NCBI GenBank assembly: GCA_902806565.1 | Contig: CADCXA010000040.1 | Coordinates: 248,001 to 312,000 of the forward strand | DNA: 64,000 nt | Source of the DNA: Hypoxylon rubiginosum | Taxonomy: Eukaryota; Ascomycota; Sordariomycetes; Xylariales; Hypoxylaceae | Reading direction: 5' to 3' | In this document: one piece after another, positions 47,096 to 58,535 of the stretch | Layout of the letters: every line of letters begins with the position of its first letter | Position numbering within the stretch: the first letter of the stretch is position 1 | Made by a program: the position numbers and the translations under genes | Notes under the pieces: model-generated | Databases searched by the model: none | The model's input: only the letters and a program-made list of their open reading frames with translations | Told to the model about the DNA's origin: nothing

Positions 47096-49156
47096 CTTCC
47101 GGGGACAGGAGGCTCACAGTGAAGACGGGAGACGAGAGAGACGTGACGAGACGAGACGGTGACGTGACGATGAGGTGAGATGAAGTCGGGGAACGGGTGA
47201 CGGGCTACGGGTCTCAAAACTACGATTCAAAGATTTTGAAGCCAAGGTCACTAGCAGCAGGGCCGGCAGGGCTGGGTAAGGTATATATGAAGAGTGAAAA
47301 AAGCCAAGCCCGTTCTTCATCTAAGGGGAGCCCACACCGTTCCCAAGCTAAGGAGGGAAAGAAGAAACTACACGTCGAACGGGATGGTCCCTGTTGTGTT
47401 GCTTTGCGATTGCATTTCGGGCTTGTCCCACGACACCGGATTGGGTCACAGTCTCTCTTTTTTTCTCCTTGCCCAGTTTGTGAGCCTGGGGCCAGCGAAC
47501 AACGAAAGCGCCAAGGAGGAAGATCGTCCGGTCGACTTCTAGTTCTCTCTGCTGCGACGATAGTTGTTTGCCAAGATGGATGATCGATGGTTTTTTTTCC
47601 CTTACGTATCCAACCCTAGGGAGCCACCACAACAGGCGCAGCCTAGAACCCGGGGCGGGCAAAGGAGCCAGGTGAGGAAGCTCACTCGAGCTTTTTCTCC
47701 CGTCTAGACCCGGGGAATGACGCAAAAAGGACGACTATGGCTTAGGAGGAAAATATAGTCATTAAGAATTGCCGAGATTTCATGCATGAAGGTACCCAAC
47801 CAGGCGCAGTGTTTTTGTAGGCTTGCTTCGAATAAAGTGATATAGCCGCGAGAAGAAGATAAATTCTCGAGGTTTGGAGGAACAATAATAAGGTGATCAC
47901 GAGAAGGCCCGTCGTCTACGTGTAAGGGAAGGGAGAAGAACTCCGTACTGTAGTGACCCCAGTACCGTACAGAGATTTTTCTAGATTTTTTTTTTTTACT
48001 CTGTATTTGATTTGCCTGTGATTCGCCTTTGAGAGTGGCAGGTAAATGAATCTTCCATAATAATAATAAGACATGACACAAACGGAGCCTGGGCTAGACC
48101 TGTCTCTTTTTTTCCTCTTTCCTCTTCCCTGCGTCCCATTCGACAAGAAGGAAAAGTTCGGGTGGACTGGCCGAGGTCCCCCCTTCAAAAGAAAATCGTA
48201 TGACTTTTGGAGTGCAGGTTTTTTCGAGGGGGAGAGGAGTCGGGGGAGGGAAAGCTGAGAAAGAGAGAGAAAGATCGCAAAAATTGCCATCCCTTAGGAC
48301 CCTTTAGGTGCTTTAGGTGACCTTTGGGCAAATGGGCGAAGCTGAGCCGCCTTCTCGTTGGCGGTTTCCTGCCTGCCTGCCCGAACGTTCCCGAATTCGG
48401 AACTGCTTACAGGTCTTGTCAGGCCACAATCCCACTGTTTTCATTTCTTGGCCGGGAACCACGAGGCTTCTGGAAAGGGCTGAATGGGCGCGCGCTAACG
48501 ACATCCTTACTCTAATGCCCGGCATTGGAAATGAAGTTTCTTGGAATTAATTGGGCTCTTTTCTTCTTTCAGTGGCTTGTGATGAATCCTACATATCAAG
48601 CATATCAGTCATATCATGCATTCACAAGGCATGCTTCACAAGGGACATCCCTCTTAGTATTCGCCTTGGAATACCCATGATAGGCATAACAATAAAGAGC
48701 AGAAGCCATGTAAGTCATTACATCGTAGAGAAACGTCAGCCTGCCACCATGTAAAAAAAAATAAAAAATAAAACTGTGAAATACGATAGGCTAGGATAAT
48801 CTTACACACGGACCACTCGGACTCCAGTTTCGAGTCCTGCGCCGTAACTCTGAGTGGGCACAAATGAAGAAGGAAAAAATTAGACGATTTTTAGACGATC
48901 TATAGCCTAATAATGAATTTCTTTCACAAGGTCACAAGGCAACTCGATCAAGAAACTTCCTTATGCAAGTCGCATATCGCATATGCACGATTAGACCCCA
49001 ACTTCCTCTTGTGTCCCCACTTACTAATAAGAAGACGGGCACCTATAGATGAACCTTGTTACGTTACCGACCCCTCTACCCCTGAGTCCTACCAATGACG
49101 TAGCAACTCTACTACCGTAATAAGGGAATTACCGATATACATACAAACGAACATTG
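47096..49156. promoter_or_regulatory. 2-kb divergent spacer between 2EXR and tRNA-ribosyltransferase genes
   Basis: Both promoters should lie here. The stretch nearest the 2EXR gene is rich in GACGAGAC/GTGACG words (47110-47180). Poly(T) runs occur at 47591 and 47988. No gene or RNA is recognisable; frames in 47350-48290 are short and without domains. Confidence 0.4.
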
Positions 49157-50534
49157 ATGTTGAGAGGCATGGCTACTCCTATCATAGCTTCTTCATCTTC
49201 ACCTGCCCTCACCTTTGACCTTGTAGCTAGGTGTTCTGTAAGCCCCCATGTAGAATTTTCTCACCTCGCGCTGAATATTCCATCTGACCATCCTCTCCAG
49301 ACAACTCGAGCCCGAGCTTCCATCCTAACCCTTCCTCATGGACCAGTACAGCTCCCCATGTTCATGCCCGTGGCGACGCAGGCGTCGCTGAAGGGTCTCA
49401 CGCCAGAACAGTTGGAGGAGACGGGTTGTCGTCTATGTCTAAATAACACCTATCACCTGGGTCTGAAGCCGGGGCAAGAGGTCCTTGCCGCGATTGGAGG
49501 TGCGCATAAGCTGCAAGGATGGAACCACAACATATTGACGGACAGCGGAGGGTAGGACGCTTTGCCATGCGGCCAAGATAATAACTAAGATTGACTAACT
49601 TTATTTCAGCTTCCAGATGGTCAGCCTGCTCAAGCTGGCCAATATCACGGAAGAAGGGGTCCGGTTCCTGAGCCCGCACGACGGCACGCCCATGCTGCTC
49701 ACCCCCGAGCACTCCATCTCGCTCCAGAACACCATCGGCAGCGATATCATGATGCAGCTGGACGACGTGCTGGTGACGACGTCGCCGGACACCGCGCGCA
49801 TGCGGGAGGCCATGGAGCGCAGCGTGCGGTGGCTAGACCGGTGCGTCGCGGCGCACAAGAACCCGGCGACGCAGAACCTGTTCTGCATCATCCAGGGCGG
49901 TCTGGACCTCGACATGCGGCGCGAGTGCTGCCGGGCGATGGTGGCCCGCGACACGCCGGGGATCGCGATCGGCGGGCTGAGCGGCGGCGAGGCCAAGGAC
50001 GACTACTGCCGCGTCGTGGCCGCCTGCATGGCCCTGCTGCCGGAGCTCAAGCCGCGCTACGTCATGGGCATCGGGTACCCCGAGGACCTGGTCGTCAGCG
50101 TGGCGCTGGGGGCCGACATGTTCGACTGCGTGTGGCCGACGCGGACGGCGCGGTTCGGCAACGCCGTGACGCGGCGCGGCGTGCTCAACCTCCGCAACGC
50201 GCGGTACGCCGGCGACTTCGGGCCCGTCGAGGACGGCTGCGGGTGCGCGTGCTGCCGCGGCCGGGACGAGGAGGGCGGGATGGGGGTTACGCGGGCCTTC
50301 GTCCACCACAACACTGCTAAGGAGACCGTCGCGGCGCACCTGCTCACCATGCACAACGTCTGGTACCAGCTCGAGCTGATGCGGCAGGTCAGGGAGGCCA
50401 TCGTCGAGGACCGGTTCCCGGCGTTCCTGAGGCGGTTCTTCGCCGACCTGTATCCGGATAAGGAGAAGTATCCGACGTGGGCAGTAGATGCCCTGCGGGG
50501 CGTAGGCGTAGATTTATATACTGATGATATATAA
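49157..50534 (+). CDS. Queuine tRNA-ribosyltransferase catalytic subunit
   Basis: This is a eukaryotic tRNA-guanine transglycosylase (QTRT1 type). It exchanges guanine-34 for queuine in tRNAs with GUN anticodons (Asp, Asn, His, Tyr). Exons are 49157-49551 and 49610-50534, giving 439 residues; ATG 49169 would give 435. The splice junction rebuilds [14 protein letters not shown], which contains the substrate-recognition Asp. Other signatures are [30 protein letters not shown], the base-pocket [18 protein letters not shown] and the nucleophile region [15 protein letters not shown]. The zinc site is CGCACC...HH (CXCX2C with a distal His). The product can act with a QTRT2 partner, which is not visible in this window. 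Queuine must be scavenged, because fungi are not known to make it. Confidence 0.95.
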
Positions 50535-51811
50535 GTTACATATGGCAGTCTACATTGTTCGTGAAGCTCCAGTGCATTAATTAAGGCTGGTTTTTCTCAG
50601 TCTTCTTAATCAAGTTGCTCTATATGCAGTATTTACTAACAACCTCTATGAATCCTAGATACTTCCATACTTAGCAATCTAATCGTGAGCTCGGTTTCGC
50701 TACGGGAATTGAATACATCTTTTCAGGGGCAAATGATCGCCTTTCTAAGTCTGATGGTTTTAAGTACCTGTGCAAAGTACTTTATAGAACAGATGAAAAA
50801 GAGGCCGGTTTCTCCCTCTACCCCTGACTTAGGAGACAAAGCGAGCAAAGTACATGTCACCCTAGATAAGTAATATGTGATAATCCATAGTAAGCATGAT
50901 TCCGTGATATTTTCTGTATGACCCCTAAACAGTCATAGCTCTCATACGAGATGTAGCATAGCTCAAGGCACAAAGCCAAGCTAACCTGGGCCTTTTTCTC
51001 ACACCCCTATAAGCTTCCATGGACTGGTCTAGACTTTCCAAAGCAGATATTCCTGCAGGTAGCAAGACCGCTTTCGGGTTTCTTATTGCTGTTTCATTGA
51101 GGCGACAAAAATAGGTACCACGCTAGCTTTACCACACACACGGCTGGGAAGTGTGAGAAAGACAGCTAGAACCAAGCAAAAGCATAAGTGACAGCCAGTG
51201 CATTCGGTAACTGTGAGCTCTAATAAACCCTAAGGACCTTAAAGTCCCTAAGGTTAGCACTTTCGGATCGCCCGTTAACTTTGCGGGGAAGTGGAGTGCT
51301 TTGCCCAGGTCTTTCAAAAAACCCCACCACACTTTAACCCCTTCAAGGTTGCTTTCCCGACAACTTATCGAGAAGTTCCCAACAGCAACGAAACTCGCAT
51401 ACGTCAGTCAGACCCAAGTCGATCATCAAAGCTGTACGGTAATCACGGTAATCTACCATTACAACCCTGAATCTTCATCCCTTCAACTGGGCGAGATCGA
51501 GATCGAGATTGAGATTTTGGTCAATCCCAGATTTGCTTTCGTCGAACTTGTATATATAGATATAGTAATCGGGGAGCATTAGGTATTGACAAAGCCTCGT
51601 TTCTCTTTTTTTCTTCTGCTCATTTTTTTCACCTCCTCGCCCAGCCTGGTTCCATCTCTTTGTCTTCTCGCTGTTAACGACCGGTGTCGAGACATATTCT
51701 ATATCCATAATAGCTCACACGCTGCGCAGAAGCTAGCTACCAAACCGGAAGGAGGAAAGAATCCAGCAGCTACCTATCTATACCTACCGTACCTTACACA
51801 TTACCATAAAC
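50535..51811. other. Intergenic region, nothing recognisable
   Basis: About 1.3 kb between two genes on the same strand. A GAGATC repeat (51492-51513) and a T/C-rich leader-like segment (51600-51670) are the only structures seen. The last 100 bp should be the 5' leader of the next gene. Confidence 0.5.
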
Positions 51812-52381
51812 ATGGCTACCCAAGCGATGTCAGACCTCTCGCTCGGCTCCTCCGCCGCCGCTAAAGCCAAGAACCTCAAATCCCTAAAGGCGGCCCAGGT
51901 AGTGGCCGACTCCTGGGAAGACGAGGACGTCGAGTCGGACACGGAGAACAACAGCAACGACGACACACAGCAGCCCCTGCCCCTGTCCCCGTCCCTAGAC
52001 AGCGAAAGCCCCCAGATCCACGGCTCCGGATTCGCAGCGCCGCCGCCGACGCCCAGCTCGCCGTCGTACAACAACAGCAGCAGCAACACGGGCACCCAGC
52101 TCCCGTGGCAGCCCCTAGCAGCCGGCATGGCAGCGTCACCGCCAGGTTCCCCCGTCGGAGGCGAAGGGGGTCTCCGAAGACCCGAGAAGACGGACGCGGT
52201 GGCGCGGCGGCTGATCGCGGGCGCGCTGGGGGTGCGGGCGCCGCGGCCGACGGAGGAGCAGCGCGCGTACGACCGCGCGGTGCGGGAGAAGGAGCGCAGG
52301 CGCCGCGAGGAGGAGCGCGAGGCTGAGCGCAGGAGGAAGGAGGAGGCCGAGAGGGCTAAGGCGGCGATCTGGGATGACTGA
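51812..52381 (+). CDS. Small conserved-looking fungal protein, eIF3j-like acidic start and coiled-coil end
   Basis: This is a single-exon, 189-residue protein that I cannot assign to a named family. The N-terminal third is acidic and includes VVADSWEDEDVESDTE, reminiscent of the WED-type acidic start of eIF3 subunit J. The middle is Pro/Ser/Asn-rich and probably disordered (PPPTPSSPSYNNSSS). The C-terminal third begins EKTDAVARRLIAGALGVR and continues as a very Arg/Glu-rich helix that should form a single charged coiled coil. It ends AAIWDD. The ATG lies in an ACATGG context after a pyrimidine-rich leader. Codon use is as GC-rich as the neighbouring real genes. It is probably cytosolic or nuclear. 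The relation to eIF3j is only a resemblance of motif, not an assignment. Confidence 0.75.
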   Translation: MATQAMSDLSLGSSAAAKAKNLKSLKAAQVVADSWEDEDVESDTENNSNDDTQQPLPLSPSLDSESPQIHGSGFAAPPPTPSSPSYNNSSSNTGTQLPWQPLAAGMAASPPGSPVGGEGGLRRPEKTDAVARRLIAGALGVRAPRPTEEQRAYDRAVREKERRRREEEREAERRRKEEAERAKAAIWDD

Positions 52382-52992
52382 TTTAGACGATCCTGGCACG
52401 ATCCCGCTGCTGCTGCTTACTGCTGCCTACTGCTGCCGTGGGTTCGGGAATCTGGCTTGTCTCGGGACGGAGACGGGAACGGGAACGGGACGGTCGGCTT
52501 TGTGCGTTAGTTTGGGAGAGCTTTCGCTTATCAATCTACACGATAATGTTCGGGGGAGTCTGGGGAGGTTTAGGGTAAAGCGTTTTCGTGTTCGGGTTGG
52601 ACACTTTTGCGGTTTCCTAGGGAGGTGATAATTGAAGCCTGCCAAAAGCGATCAGGGGTTGGGCGGTACAGAGTGAATTATCTCCATGCACTCCTTAACA
52701 AGAACTATATATAGCTCACGCCAATACTGGAAGGGAGGAACTACATAGATACGAAAAGTGGACGTTGAAGCACTTTATTGCAGCATCCTAAGCTTGATAC
52801 TTCTTCCATTATCATGGATATCTAATACTAGGGTTATCTATGTACCCAACGACGGGTTGCTTCCTGCAAGGTTGTAATAGGGGCTATATGCTGAGGACCT
52901 CAGCTATCCTCAATGTATTCATAATGATACAAGCCCTGTCTCTTGCTGCTCTTTGATATGCCCCGCAGAGTACGCCCCAAGTACAGTGCCGG
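52382..52992. other. Convergent spacer with CTG-rich tract
   Basis: This is the 3' flank of the small protein gene and RRG7. A CTGCTG/TACTGCTGC repeat occupies about 52404-52437 just after the stop codon, probably within the 3' UTR. Nothing else is seen. Confidence 0.5.
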
Positions 52993-53850
52993 TCACGACA
53001 GTTCACCCGCAGGCGGCTCGTCGAACACAACCGGTTTGCCCTTCCAGGTCAAGACCAGCTGCTTCTCCGGCCGCCGACCAGCCTCGCCCTCGCCCTCGGC
53101 AAACCGCACCGCGGCGGCGACCCCCAGCCCTTCGAGCCCCTCGCGGCCGGCCCGCTCGTTCCACAGAACCTGCTCGAGCCGCCCCTCCTCCGAGCACGAC
53201 ACGTAGCCCATGGGCCAGCGGCTGCGGGCCAGCGCGTCGCGGACGCCGCGCGTCGCCGGCTTCTGCGTGACTAGTAAGCCCAGGACGCCGGTGCTACCAC
53301 TACCGCGCCAACCGGCCGGCGCCCCGGCGAACGCGCCTTCTAGCTCGCGGACGAGGTGCGGGCCTACGCGCGTGCTCCGCGCGGACGAGGCCTTGCACTG
53401 CAGCAGGACGCGCAGAGGCGGACACGTAGAAGAGGAAGTGGTAGAAGAGGTGGAGGAAGAAGGCACGCGCCAGACGCCCAGGAGGTCGATGCCGCGGTCG
53501 GCGCGGCCGCCGACGCGGCGGAGGGAGAAGCCGAGGCGGGCGAGGGCGGCGGCGGCGACGTACTCGTAGCGCGTGCCGACGAAGGTCTTGGAGGCGGGGT
53601 CCAGGCCCGTGCGCGCGGCGTAGGCGGCGTACGAGGCGAGGTCGTGGTGGTGCTCGCTGCCGGCGGGCGCCTCGGGGAAGATGAGGGGGTGCTGGCCTTG
53701 CTGGGGGCGGGAGTGGGAGTGGGAGTGGGAGGAGTAGGTTGCTCGCGAGTGGCGGTAGCAGCTACAGCTGTTTAGGGGGGCGAGGGCATGACGACTGGTA
53801 TATGAGGAGGCTCGATGCCATAGCGGCTCGTGGCGTGAGAGAGGCCTCAT
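52993..53850 (-). CDS. RRG7: Required for respiratory growth protein 7, mitochondrial
   Basis: This encodes an Rrg7-type (DUF2034) mitochondrial protein with a restriction-endonuclease-like fold, needed for respiratory growth in yeast. It is one exon, 285 residues from ATG 53850; the frame continues upstream only to a TTG. The N-terminus is Arg/Ser/His-rich with very few acidic residues (MRPLSRHEPLWHRASSY), fitting a mitochondrial presequence. The conserved core reads TFVGTRYEYVAAAALARLGF, RRVGGRADRGIDLLGVW and VLLQCKAS, which supply the GID...QCK elements of a PD-(D/E)xK-like site. A Ser/Thr-rich insert splits the two halves. Then come GVLGLLVTQKPATRGVRDAL, WPMGYVSCSEEG and QVLWNERAG. The exact biochemical role is not known even in yeast. 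Confidence 0.88.
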   Translation of the reverse strand: MRPLSRHEPLWHRASSYTSRHALAPLNSCSCYRHSRATYSSHSHSHSRPQQGQHPLIFPEAPAGSEHHHDLASYAAYAARTGLDPASKTFVGTRYEYVAAAALARLGFSLRRVGGRADRGIDLLGVWRVPSSSTSSTTSSSTCPPLRVLLQCKASSARSTRVGPHLVRELEGAFAGAPAGWRGSGSTGVLGLLVTQKPATRGVRDALARSRWPMGYVSCSEEGRLEQVLWNERAGREGLEGLGVAAAVRFAEGEGEAGRRPEKQLVLTWKGKPVVFDEPPAGELS

Positions 53851-54218
53851 TCCATCACTAAGTGGGTGAGCATAGATCAAGTTTCTTGGAAGATTAGATG
53901 CCCCCTTTTGTTGAATGTTGCGCTGGACTGAGAAATCTTTCCGTGAACTTACTTACTAGTGAGGTGTGGTGAGAGAAGTCTTAGCTATAAGAATATCATT
54001 TTTCAAGAATAGGATATATGCAAGTATCCTACTTAGTTCTCGAATCGAGTCTTTGAGTGCCTGCCCCTCTTATCGATAGCGATCCGGTACCTTACCAAAG
54101 CTTGGCATTATACAAGGTATGCCCCACCATCTTAAACGTGGTGAAGCTCTTCAACTTTCGTACATTCACACTTCTACATACTCCATACTCCAGACTACAA
54201 GCTGTTGGTTATGCCGTC
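53851..54218. promoter_or_regulatory. Divergent promoter between RRG7 and MED21
   Basis: This 368-bp region separates two outward-transcribed genes and must contain both promoters. No TATA element or known factor site is clear. A potential short leader frame overlaps 54057-54218. Confidence 0.4.
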
Positions 54219-54788
54219 ATGGGGGACCGTCTCACACAGTTGCAGGATGCTGTAGATCAGGTGAGACTTGTTGCCACATTGTCGATTTGCGACGACAATT
54301 AACCCTCGAAATTCAGCTAGCACAGCAGTTCGTCGCATGCATCCACTACATCAATCGACACCACAACCTCGAGATCCTAGGCCCTGGCGATCAAATCAGA
54401 GATGTTAAGCAAGATCCAGATCAACAAGAGGGTTCGTCAGTTCAAGTTCTATCAACGCCACGATGGACATTTAGCTGGCACCTCTGAAGTCATACGTACA
54501 TGCTAACCAATGACATCGAACATAGTTGATCCGCATCCGACCAACGTCTTCAAGGCGTCGCAAGTCGAGCTCGCCCAGGACCTCATCACGAAGGAGCAGC
54601 AGATCGAGCTCCTCATCTCCATGCTACCGGGCCTCGACAACAGCGAGCAAGACCAAGAGCGCAACATCAAAGAGTTGGAAGAGGAATTGAGGATCGCCGA
54701 GGCCCAACGGCAGGAGGCAATCAAGGAGAGAGAAGATACCATGGCGAAATTAGACACCGTCATTCGCAGTATCAGACGTCCATGGTAA
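54219..54788 (+). CDS. MED21: Mediator complex subunit 21
   Basis: MED21 (Srb7) is the hinge subunit of the Mediator middle module; it pairs with MED7 in a coiled coil and is essential for RNA polymerase II transcription. Exons are 54219-54260, 54317-54431 and 54526-54788 (introns 56 and 94 bp), giving 139 residues. The first 42-nt exon yields MGDRLTQLQDAVDQ, and exon 2 continues LAQQFVACIHYINRHHNLE, the invariant family N-terminus. Exon 3 has DLITKEQQIELLISMLPGLD, the conserved core, followed by a long Glu/Arg-rich helix (IKELEEELRIAEAQRQEAIK). It is slightly short for fungal MED21, whose middle linker is often longer. The protein is nuclear. Confidence 0.94.
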
Positions 54789-55061
54789 TTCATTAGATAG
54801 TGGGCAGACGGAAAATGGATATTTGATACCCGGTCAGGCGTTCCGGACATTGTTATAGGTCTCATGTATGCGAGCCTGCTAAAGCTAGGGTAGTATTACC
54901 TACTTAATAACCAAAGACCTCTTGGCCTCTTGCCTGCTCTTATATGCCTATTGTGCTATAGTATTCACAATGGATATCCACCTTCTAATGCTATACCTCA
55001 AACGCCTTGGCATATGCCGATGCTATTTACGTAGTCTGTCTAATACTGCGTGCTGCTGTGC
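54789..55061. other. Convergent spacer, nothing seen
   Basis: A 273-bp 3' flank between MED21 and the nucleotidase gene. It is AT-rich with no recognisable structure. Confidence 0.5.
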
Positions 55062-55976
55062 CTAACTTGACTTGAAGAACTGTGGAAATATCTTACGCAG
55101 CTCTTCCAGGTGCCTGACCTGGTATTTGGAAGCAGGGGTTTCAGGCACTGGTAATCCTTCTTCGACAAGATGAACCGACGCCCATCCTAGCTTTTCTGCA
55201 CTTGCTACGTTGGCGTACGAGTCGTCTAGACGATGTTAGCCCGGCTACAATACTCATGTGTATGACTACCTATGCGACATACCGACAAAGTAGCAATCCT
55301 CAGCTCGTTCCACTCCAGCTTCCCTCATCGCCTTAGCAAACATGTCCGGATGCGGCTTGCAAATGATAGGGAACTCGGAGTAGTCGCAGTACGTGAGGCC
55401 CTCGAAGAGATCCTCGACGCCCAAGAGCCGCACGACCCTCCGGCCGTGGGTGACGTAGGCGTTGGTCAGGAGCCACAGCTTCACCTTGGACGCGTCGATA
55501 TCCCGGAGCAGCGCCCGCAGCTCGGCGTTGGGCTTGATGATGCTTTCGAGGGGCAGCGCGTCGTCGACCTTGGCGTTGTAGTCGAGGGGGTCGATCTGGT
55601 GGTGCCGCACCAGGCCCTCGATCGCGAGGCCGTAGTTCCGGTAGTACTCCTTGTGCAGCATGACGGCTTCGTCCTCCGGCAGGCCGAGGTGCGTCGCGAA
55701 GTACCGGTCTATCAGGTCCGCCATCAGGTCGTGGACCTTGGCGCCTGGGTTAGGTGGCAGCTTGCCGGTTAGCTAAGGTGTACCGAGAATTCCCCGCAGC
55801 TCGCGCGCCGTGTTGGCTCGGGACGCACGTACTTCTGGGATAGAGACAGTTGTCGATATCACTAAGTTTTCATTAGTACATATGAGACGATGAATAAAAC
55901 TTGGGATGAAATCTCACAAGAATAGAACAGGTCTAGATGATGATGCCCCATTGGGCTGTGTTGCTTGTGTTCCCAT
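55062..55976 (-). CDS. HAD-family pyrimidine 5'-nucleotidase (Sdt1/Phm8-like)
   Basis: This is a HAD-superfamily nucleotidase of the Sdt1/Phm8 type, which dephosphorylates pyrimidine or general nucleoside monophosphates. Exons, in transcript order, are 55976-55918, 55861-55833 (29 nt), 55744-55283 and 55225-55062, totalling 714 nt and 237 residues. Joining exons 1 and 2 creates HAD motif I, VLFFDIDNCLYPRS, with nucleophile and acid/base Asp. Motif II is LWLLTNAYVTHG, motif III is the Lys in FPIICKPHPDMF and motif IV is CYFVDDSYANV. A helical cap lies between motifs I and II (MADLIDRYFATHLGL; HKEYYRNYGLAIEGLVRHH). All catalytic residues are present. With URA5 about 1.2 kb away, two pyrimidine-linked enzymes are neighbours, but they are divergently transcribed and a functional link is only suggestive. 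Yeast has two paralogues, so I give no symbol. Confidence 0.92.
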
Positions 55977-57218
55977 GATTTCAATAATCCGTGATATAAC
56001 AGCTGAAGAGGGATGAAAAATATTTAGACGAGTAATGCGATGAAATTTATGGAGTCCTATAAATACTTTGCGTCTAGGGGACCCGTGACGGCCTCAGCAA
56101 AGTTGAATAGAAGAAAGAGTGACCGAGATATCAAACCGTTTGACTGATTGACGCAAGATAGAGAGAAATTGATGCCTTAAGTAATAATTATTACAATTTC
56201 TAGCATTAAGACCTCAGTTTTCACAACTGATATTGCTATATTTATGCTTTGATTAAGTGTAATCTAGGTAGATCAAATAATACTAGCAGAATCTCACTCT
56301 TTACTTTATACTGTTTCTCTTTTTCAAATTTCTCATACTTATAGTCGTAGAATTTGAGTCACCGGCGAGCGAGACAAAATACCTAGTACAAACAATGAAG
56401 TAATCCGAGTGTGCCCGTTTATTGCCTAGCTGTTTACTACTCAGATCCATAACCAATAGGAAAGGGATTGGGATGTTCGGTGACTAGAACTGCAGCCGGA
56501 ATGTCACACAAAAAATTCGAGGCTCTCGAATGTCTCGGCATCTGAAATGCAAGAGACCCTTTAGGCTTAAAACGGGGTGTATGGAGCAATACCATCCACT
56601 AACCGTTACAGAGGGGGCATTGAAAAAACTTGATACAAACATAGCACAAGTCTTTTTAGCTCTTCTCCAAGCCATTCGTGAATTATCGTGAATAACTTCG
56701 TCACATCACAGTTGCTCCTTTCCGCAAGTTTAGCTACCCCCTTTATCAGCCCTCCTCTAGCTCTACTGCAGATTTCAGGTAAGTAGTCCAGTTTCTGCGG
56801 GTCATATAGGCACAAACCCCCCCTTTTACACCTCTCACCCCTTTTGCTACCACTCTCATATAAAACCCCGATGTGGCCGGTAGCATACAGGGCGAATCCG
56901 CTGTGTGGTAAATACCAGATAACCTGTCACTGCGTAATTCCAGAAGTCCATATAAGTCGGGTGTTGGGAGGGCAGTAGTTGGGAAATGGGAATCACCTTG
57001 ATACTATACCAAATTTAATGGGGATACATTCACAGCTAGTTGAGTCATTTACGGCTATACGAAAGAATCGAGTGTCAATTGCAATCCATTACAGTTATGA
57101 ATTCATTTCCAGTGATTTCGTGCCTTTCTTCTTTCTTTCGCCATAGGAGCTGACCATGCGGGAAATCTCCTTTCCCCGTCACAGCAGGCTCGATTTATAC
57201 TCGTTATAAGTTGCAGCG
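55977..57218. promoter_or_regulatory. Divergent promoter region between nucleotidase and URA5
   Basis: A 1.24-kb AT-rich spacer between two outward-transcribed genes of pyrimidine metabolism. The part from 56150 to 56330 is strongly AT-rich. Near 56818 a short C run occurs. I see no recognisable regulatory motif and no gene; reverse frames at 56484-56815 lack support. Confidence 0.4.
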
Positions 57219-57896
57219 ATGTCTCTCCCCGAGTACAAAAAGGATTTCCTCAAGGCCGCCGTGGCGGGCGGCGCCCTGCGGTTCGGCTCCTTCGAGCTTA
57301 AATCGAAGCGGACATCGCCCTACTTCTTCAACGCGGGCGACTTCTACACGGGGGAGCTGCACGAGCCCATCATGGACGCGTACGCGCAGACGATCGCGGC
57401 CAGCGAGCTGGCGGACGGCTTCGACGTCCTCTTCGGCCCCGCGTACAAGGGCATCCCGCTCGCGGCCACCGTCTTCTACGCGCTCATCAAGACGGACCGG
57501 GCCCGGTACGCCAAGGCGGCGTACAGCTTCGACCGCAAGGAGGCCAAGGACCACGGCGAGGGCGGCAGCATCGTGGGGTCGCCGCTGAAGGGCAAAAGGG
57601 TCCTCATCATCGACGACGTCGTGTCGGCCGGCACCGCCAAGCGCCAGGCCATCGACATGATCCGGGCGGCCGGCGGCACCGTCGTCGGCATCGTCGTGGC
57701 GCTGGACCGTCAGGAGACCCTGCCGGGAGGCGACGGCAAGACGAGCGCCATCGGCCAGCTGCGGAAGGAGTACCAGATCCCCATCATCTCTATCGTGAAG
57801 CTCGATGATATCATCGATGGTATGAAGGGGGTCATCTCGGATAGCGATATTAAGAACATCGAGGAGTATCGTACTAAGTTTGGGGCCAGCGATTAA
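57219..57896 (+). CDS. URA5: Orotate phosphoribosyltransferase
   Basis: This enzyme converts orotate and PRPP to OMP, the fifth step of de novo UMP synthesis. It is a single exon of 225 residues, the normal length. The start [15 protein letters not shown] is typical of fungal Ura5. The substrate region shows [20 protein letters not shown]. The catalytic-loop Lys/Asp region is [15 protein letters not shown], and the PRPP-binding signature is [16 protein letters not shown]. The C-terminus has the family [15 protein letters not shown] and [14 protein letters not shown]. It is cytosolic and likely dimeric. Codon use is GC-rich as in other highly expressed genes here. All key residues are present. 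Confidence 0.97.
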   Translation: MSLPEYKKDFLKAAVAGGALRFGSFELKSKRTSPYFFNAGDFYTGELHEPIMDAYAQTIAASELADGFDVLFGPAYKGIPLAATVFYALIKTDRARYAKAAYSFDRKEAKDHGEGGSIVGSPLKGKRVLIIDDVVSAGTAKRQAIDMIRAAGGTVVGIVVALDRQETLPGGDGKTSAIGQLRKEYQIPIISIVKLDDIIDGMKGVISDSDIKNIEEYRTKFGASD

Positions 57897-58451
57897 GACC
57901 TGGGTACTGAGTGTAGGAATGGTCTGGGTATAGGGGCTTACAACTACCTAGGTAGACAAAACTAGGGCGGGCAACACACAATATAAACAGGTCTTGCAAA
58001 ATGGGCACTTAAATGAAATGAGTATATGAACCATTATCTGGGTGTTGTAATCAGTGCTGCTCCTTGTCACTCAAAATCCAAGCATACATGTGGTTGTCAG
58101 GGGTAAAAGCATACGATATAGTATTCACTTGTGCGGTATATCGGTTAAATCGATTAAGCCGAAACTACCACACAAACCGAAAGCAATTTAAAACTTAAAA
58201 GTTCCAGCACTTGCAGGTGCTCAACTCGTCATGCGACACGTTTTTTTTTTCTTCTACTCTTTCTTTCATCAACATTCAACGCCAGCTTTTCACAACGCTC
58301 GCGTTCGCAAAGCTGTTACTAAACGGATTTCTATCTCGTGTAAATCATCACCTGCCTTTTTCTGGTGATTGTTTCCTATCATTCATTGCCTAGGCACTGC
58401 CTTGGTGCATGGGCTTTTCTACTGCTGGGCTGGGCTAAGTTCACCACAAAC
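57897..58451. other. Spacer between URA5 and the large disordered-protein gene
   Basis: This holds the URA5 3' flank, with a perfect TACCTAGGTA palindrome at 57945-57954, and the promoter and leader of the next gene. The reading frame of the next gene is open upstream to about 58365 but has no ATG there, so this part is most likely leader. Confidence 0.45.
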
Positions 58452-58500
58452 ATGGCGCAAGTTAGCAGCGCGACAGAGCCTGTGGCAGCAAACTACAAGC

Positions 58501-58535
<35 letters not shown>

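Noticed and set aside
53851..53880. Ten-residue longer start for RRG7
   Set aside because: The extension begins at TTG; the first ATG in frame is 53850 and gives a good targeting sequence.
58365..58451. N-terminal extension of the 907-residue protein
   Set aside because: The open frame upstream of ATG 58452 begins at GTG and contains no ATG; it is most likely 5' leader.
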